Source: JALZAA01 sp036005605
GTDB lineage: Bacteria > Actinomycetota > Acidimicrobiia > IMCC26256 > JACDBD01
Direction of reading: 5' to 3'
DNA: 6,347 bases
Assembly (NCBI GenBank): GCA_036005605.1
Contig: DASYQJ010000037.1
Coordinates: 1-6,347 of the forward strand
Under the pieces are notes generated by a model. The model saw only the letters and a program-made list of their open reading frames with translations. It was not told the DNA's origin and made no database searches. Both the position numbers and the translations under genes were made by a program. Every line of letters starts with the position of its first letter. Positions within the stretch are counted from its first letter, which is position 1. Positions 5,832 to 6,347 of the stretch are shown one piece after another.

Positions 5832-5837
5832 TAGTCT
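5832..5837 (+). promoter_or_regulatory. Candidate -10 for a leaderless efeO transcript
   Basis: TAGTCT fits TAnnnT and ends 7 bp before ATG 5845, so transcription would begin at or beside the start codon, as in the leaderless mRNAs common in actinobacteria. No Shine-Dalgarno precedes the ATG (CTCTCGGCC), which agrees. TTGACG at 5812-5817 is only 14 bp upstream, short for a -35. The repeated TTAG (TTAGG at 5820-5824, TTAG at 5831-5834) is only weakly reminiscent of an IdeR/DtxR box. Confidence 0.4.
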
Positions 5838-5844
5838 CTCGGCC

Positions 5845-5877
5845 ATGCTCCCGACCTTCGTGATCGGCCTGCGCGAG
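5845..5877 (+). pseudogene. Apparent remnant of the efeU (FTR1 iron permease) start fused to efeO
   Basis: The eleven codons read MLPTFVIGLRE, which is how actinobacterial EfeU/FTR1 permeases begin (MLxTFVIGLREGLEAAL, from family knowledge), up to the Arg-Glu of the REGLE iron-binding motif. Right after that Glu the reading changes to LATMAALLLLAVPG, the signal-like segment of EfeO, and the rest of the roughly 270-residue permease is missing. The simplest reading is an in-frame deletion from within efeU codon 12 to near the efeO start, in the organism or created in assembly. Chance similarity is possible but unlikely in this context. Confidence 0.6.
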
Positions 5878-6347
5878 TTGGCCACGATGGCAGCGCTGCT
5901 GCTGCTCGCCGTGCCCGGCCCAGCCGGCGCCGCCAAGGCGAAGACGATCTCGGTCAGGCTCACCAACGACGGGTGCCCGAAGCAGCTCAAGACCGTCGCC
6001 GGCCCGACGACGTTCAAGGTGAAGAACGTCGACGCCGACGCCGTCAGCGAGTTCGAGGTGCTCAGCGGCGACCGCGTGCTTGGCGAGAAGGAGAACCTGT
6101 CGTCGGGACTGTCCGGTGAGTTCACGTTGACGCTCAAAGCCGGGTCGTACACGACCTACTGCCCCGGCGGGGAGCGCGAGCGCGGCAAGCTCGTGGTGTC
6201 TGGCAGCGGGGACACGCAGCTCGCGCCCGAGGGCCAGGCGGCCGTCGACCAGTACCGCGCCTACATCCAGGACCAGACGGCCCAGCTCGTCGCGACGACG
6301 AAGGTCTTCACCGACGCAGTGGCGAGCGGCGAGGTCGACGCTGCCAA
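5845..6347 (+). CDS. efeO: EfeO-type periplasmic/extracytoplasmic iron-binding protein (3' end beyond window)
   Basis: The first 167 codons are present and the frame runs off the window. EfeO works with the permease EfeU and peroxidase EfeB in low-pH or ferrous/ferric iron uptake. After a signal-like hydrophobic stretch (MAALLLLAVPGPAGAA, residues 15-30) comes the cupredoxin-like domain: ISVRLTNDGCPKQL, FKVKNVDADAVSEFEVL, EKENLSSGLSGEFTLTL and GSYTTYCPGG, aligning closely with E. coli EfeO including its two cysteines and the EWEIL/ERENI acidic positions. The M75/imelysin-like domain then begins: VDQYRAYIQDQTAQLVATT, KVFTDAVASGEVDAA. Two starts are possible, ATG 5845 and ATG 5887. Neither has a Shine-Dalgarno sequence, and 5845 suits a leaderless start. 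Residues 1-11 are odd: they match the EfeU/FTR1 N-terminus rather than a signal peptide. Confidence 0.9.
   Translation, partial: MLPTFVIGLRELATMAALLLLAVPGPAGAAKAKTISVRLTNDGCPKQLKTVAGPTTFKVKNVDADAVSEFEVLSGDRVLGEKENLSSGLSGEFTLTLKAGSYTTYCPGGERERGKLVVSGSGDTQLAPEGQAAVDQYRAYIQDQTAQLVATTKVFTDAVASGEVDAA

Noticed and set aside
5820..5838. A DtxR/IdeR iron box upstream of efeO
   Set aside because: Only about half the positions fit the consensus and the right half-site is poor, so it is not listed as a feature.

Overview
The window looks like part of a GC-rich actinobacterial chromosome. The evidence is strong G/C preference at third codon positions, GTG and TTG start codons behind good Shine-Dalgarno sequences, a GpgS-type glucosyl-3-phosphoglycerate synthase, a CysO-like sulfur carrier and an EfeO-type iron-binding protein. 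The style of GpgS and of the threonine-synthase-like gene would fit Acidimicrobiia or a neighbouring class, but that placement is inference. I see no tRNA, rRNA, insertion sequence or CRISPR array.

Layout: (1) 1-78 is the last 25 codons of an unidentified gene, overlapping by one base (TGATG) a GMC-family FAD oxidoreductase (78-1577). (2) On the minus strand, convergent with the GMC gene and only 4 bp from it, is gpgS (1582-2505). (3) The 329-bp divergent spacer (2506-2834) carries a plus-strand promoter and a well-formed SAM-I-type riboswitch aptamer (2647-2740) that lacks the usual P4 helix, then GC-rich hairpins that may form its expression platform. (4) The riboswitch precedes a tight two-gene operon: a PLP enzyme of the threonine synthase family with an N-terminal four-cysteine zinc-ribbon-like motif (2835-4076), and a 91-residue ubiquitin-like sulfur carrier ending in Gly-Gly (4092-4367), closely resembling mycobacterial CysO. 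(5) A new promoter with nested inverted repeats (4392-4447) drives a ZIP-family metal transporter (4463-5296), followed by an SRPBCC-fold protein (ending at 5799) with an unclear start. (6) The window ends inside efeO (5845 onward). Its first eleven codons read like the start of the iron permease EfeU/FTR1, as if efeU had been deleted between its start and efeO.

The most interesting system is the SAM riboswitch, threonine-synthase-like enzyme and CysO-like carrier. SAM sensing points to methionine rather than threonine supply, and a C-terminal GG carrier beside a PLP enzyme recalls CysO-CysM cysteine synthesis in mycobacteria and carrier-dependent methionine synthesis reported in Wolinella. 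My hypothesis is that this pair makes homocysteine from an activated homoserine and a carrier-bound thiocarboxylate. The second point of interest is metal uptake: a ZIP transporter with an operator-like promoter lies just upstream of an efeO that appears to have lost efeU.
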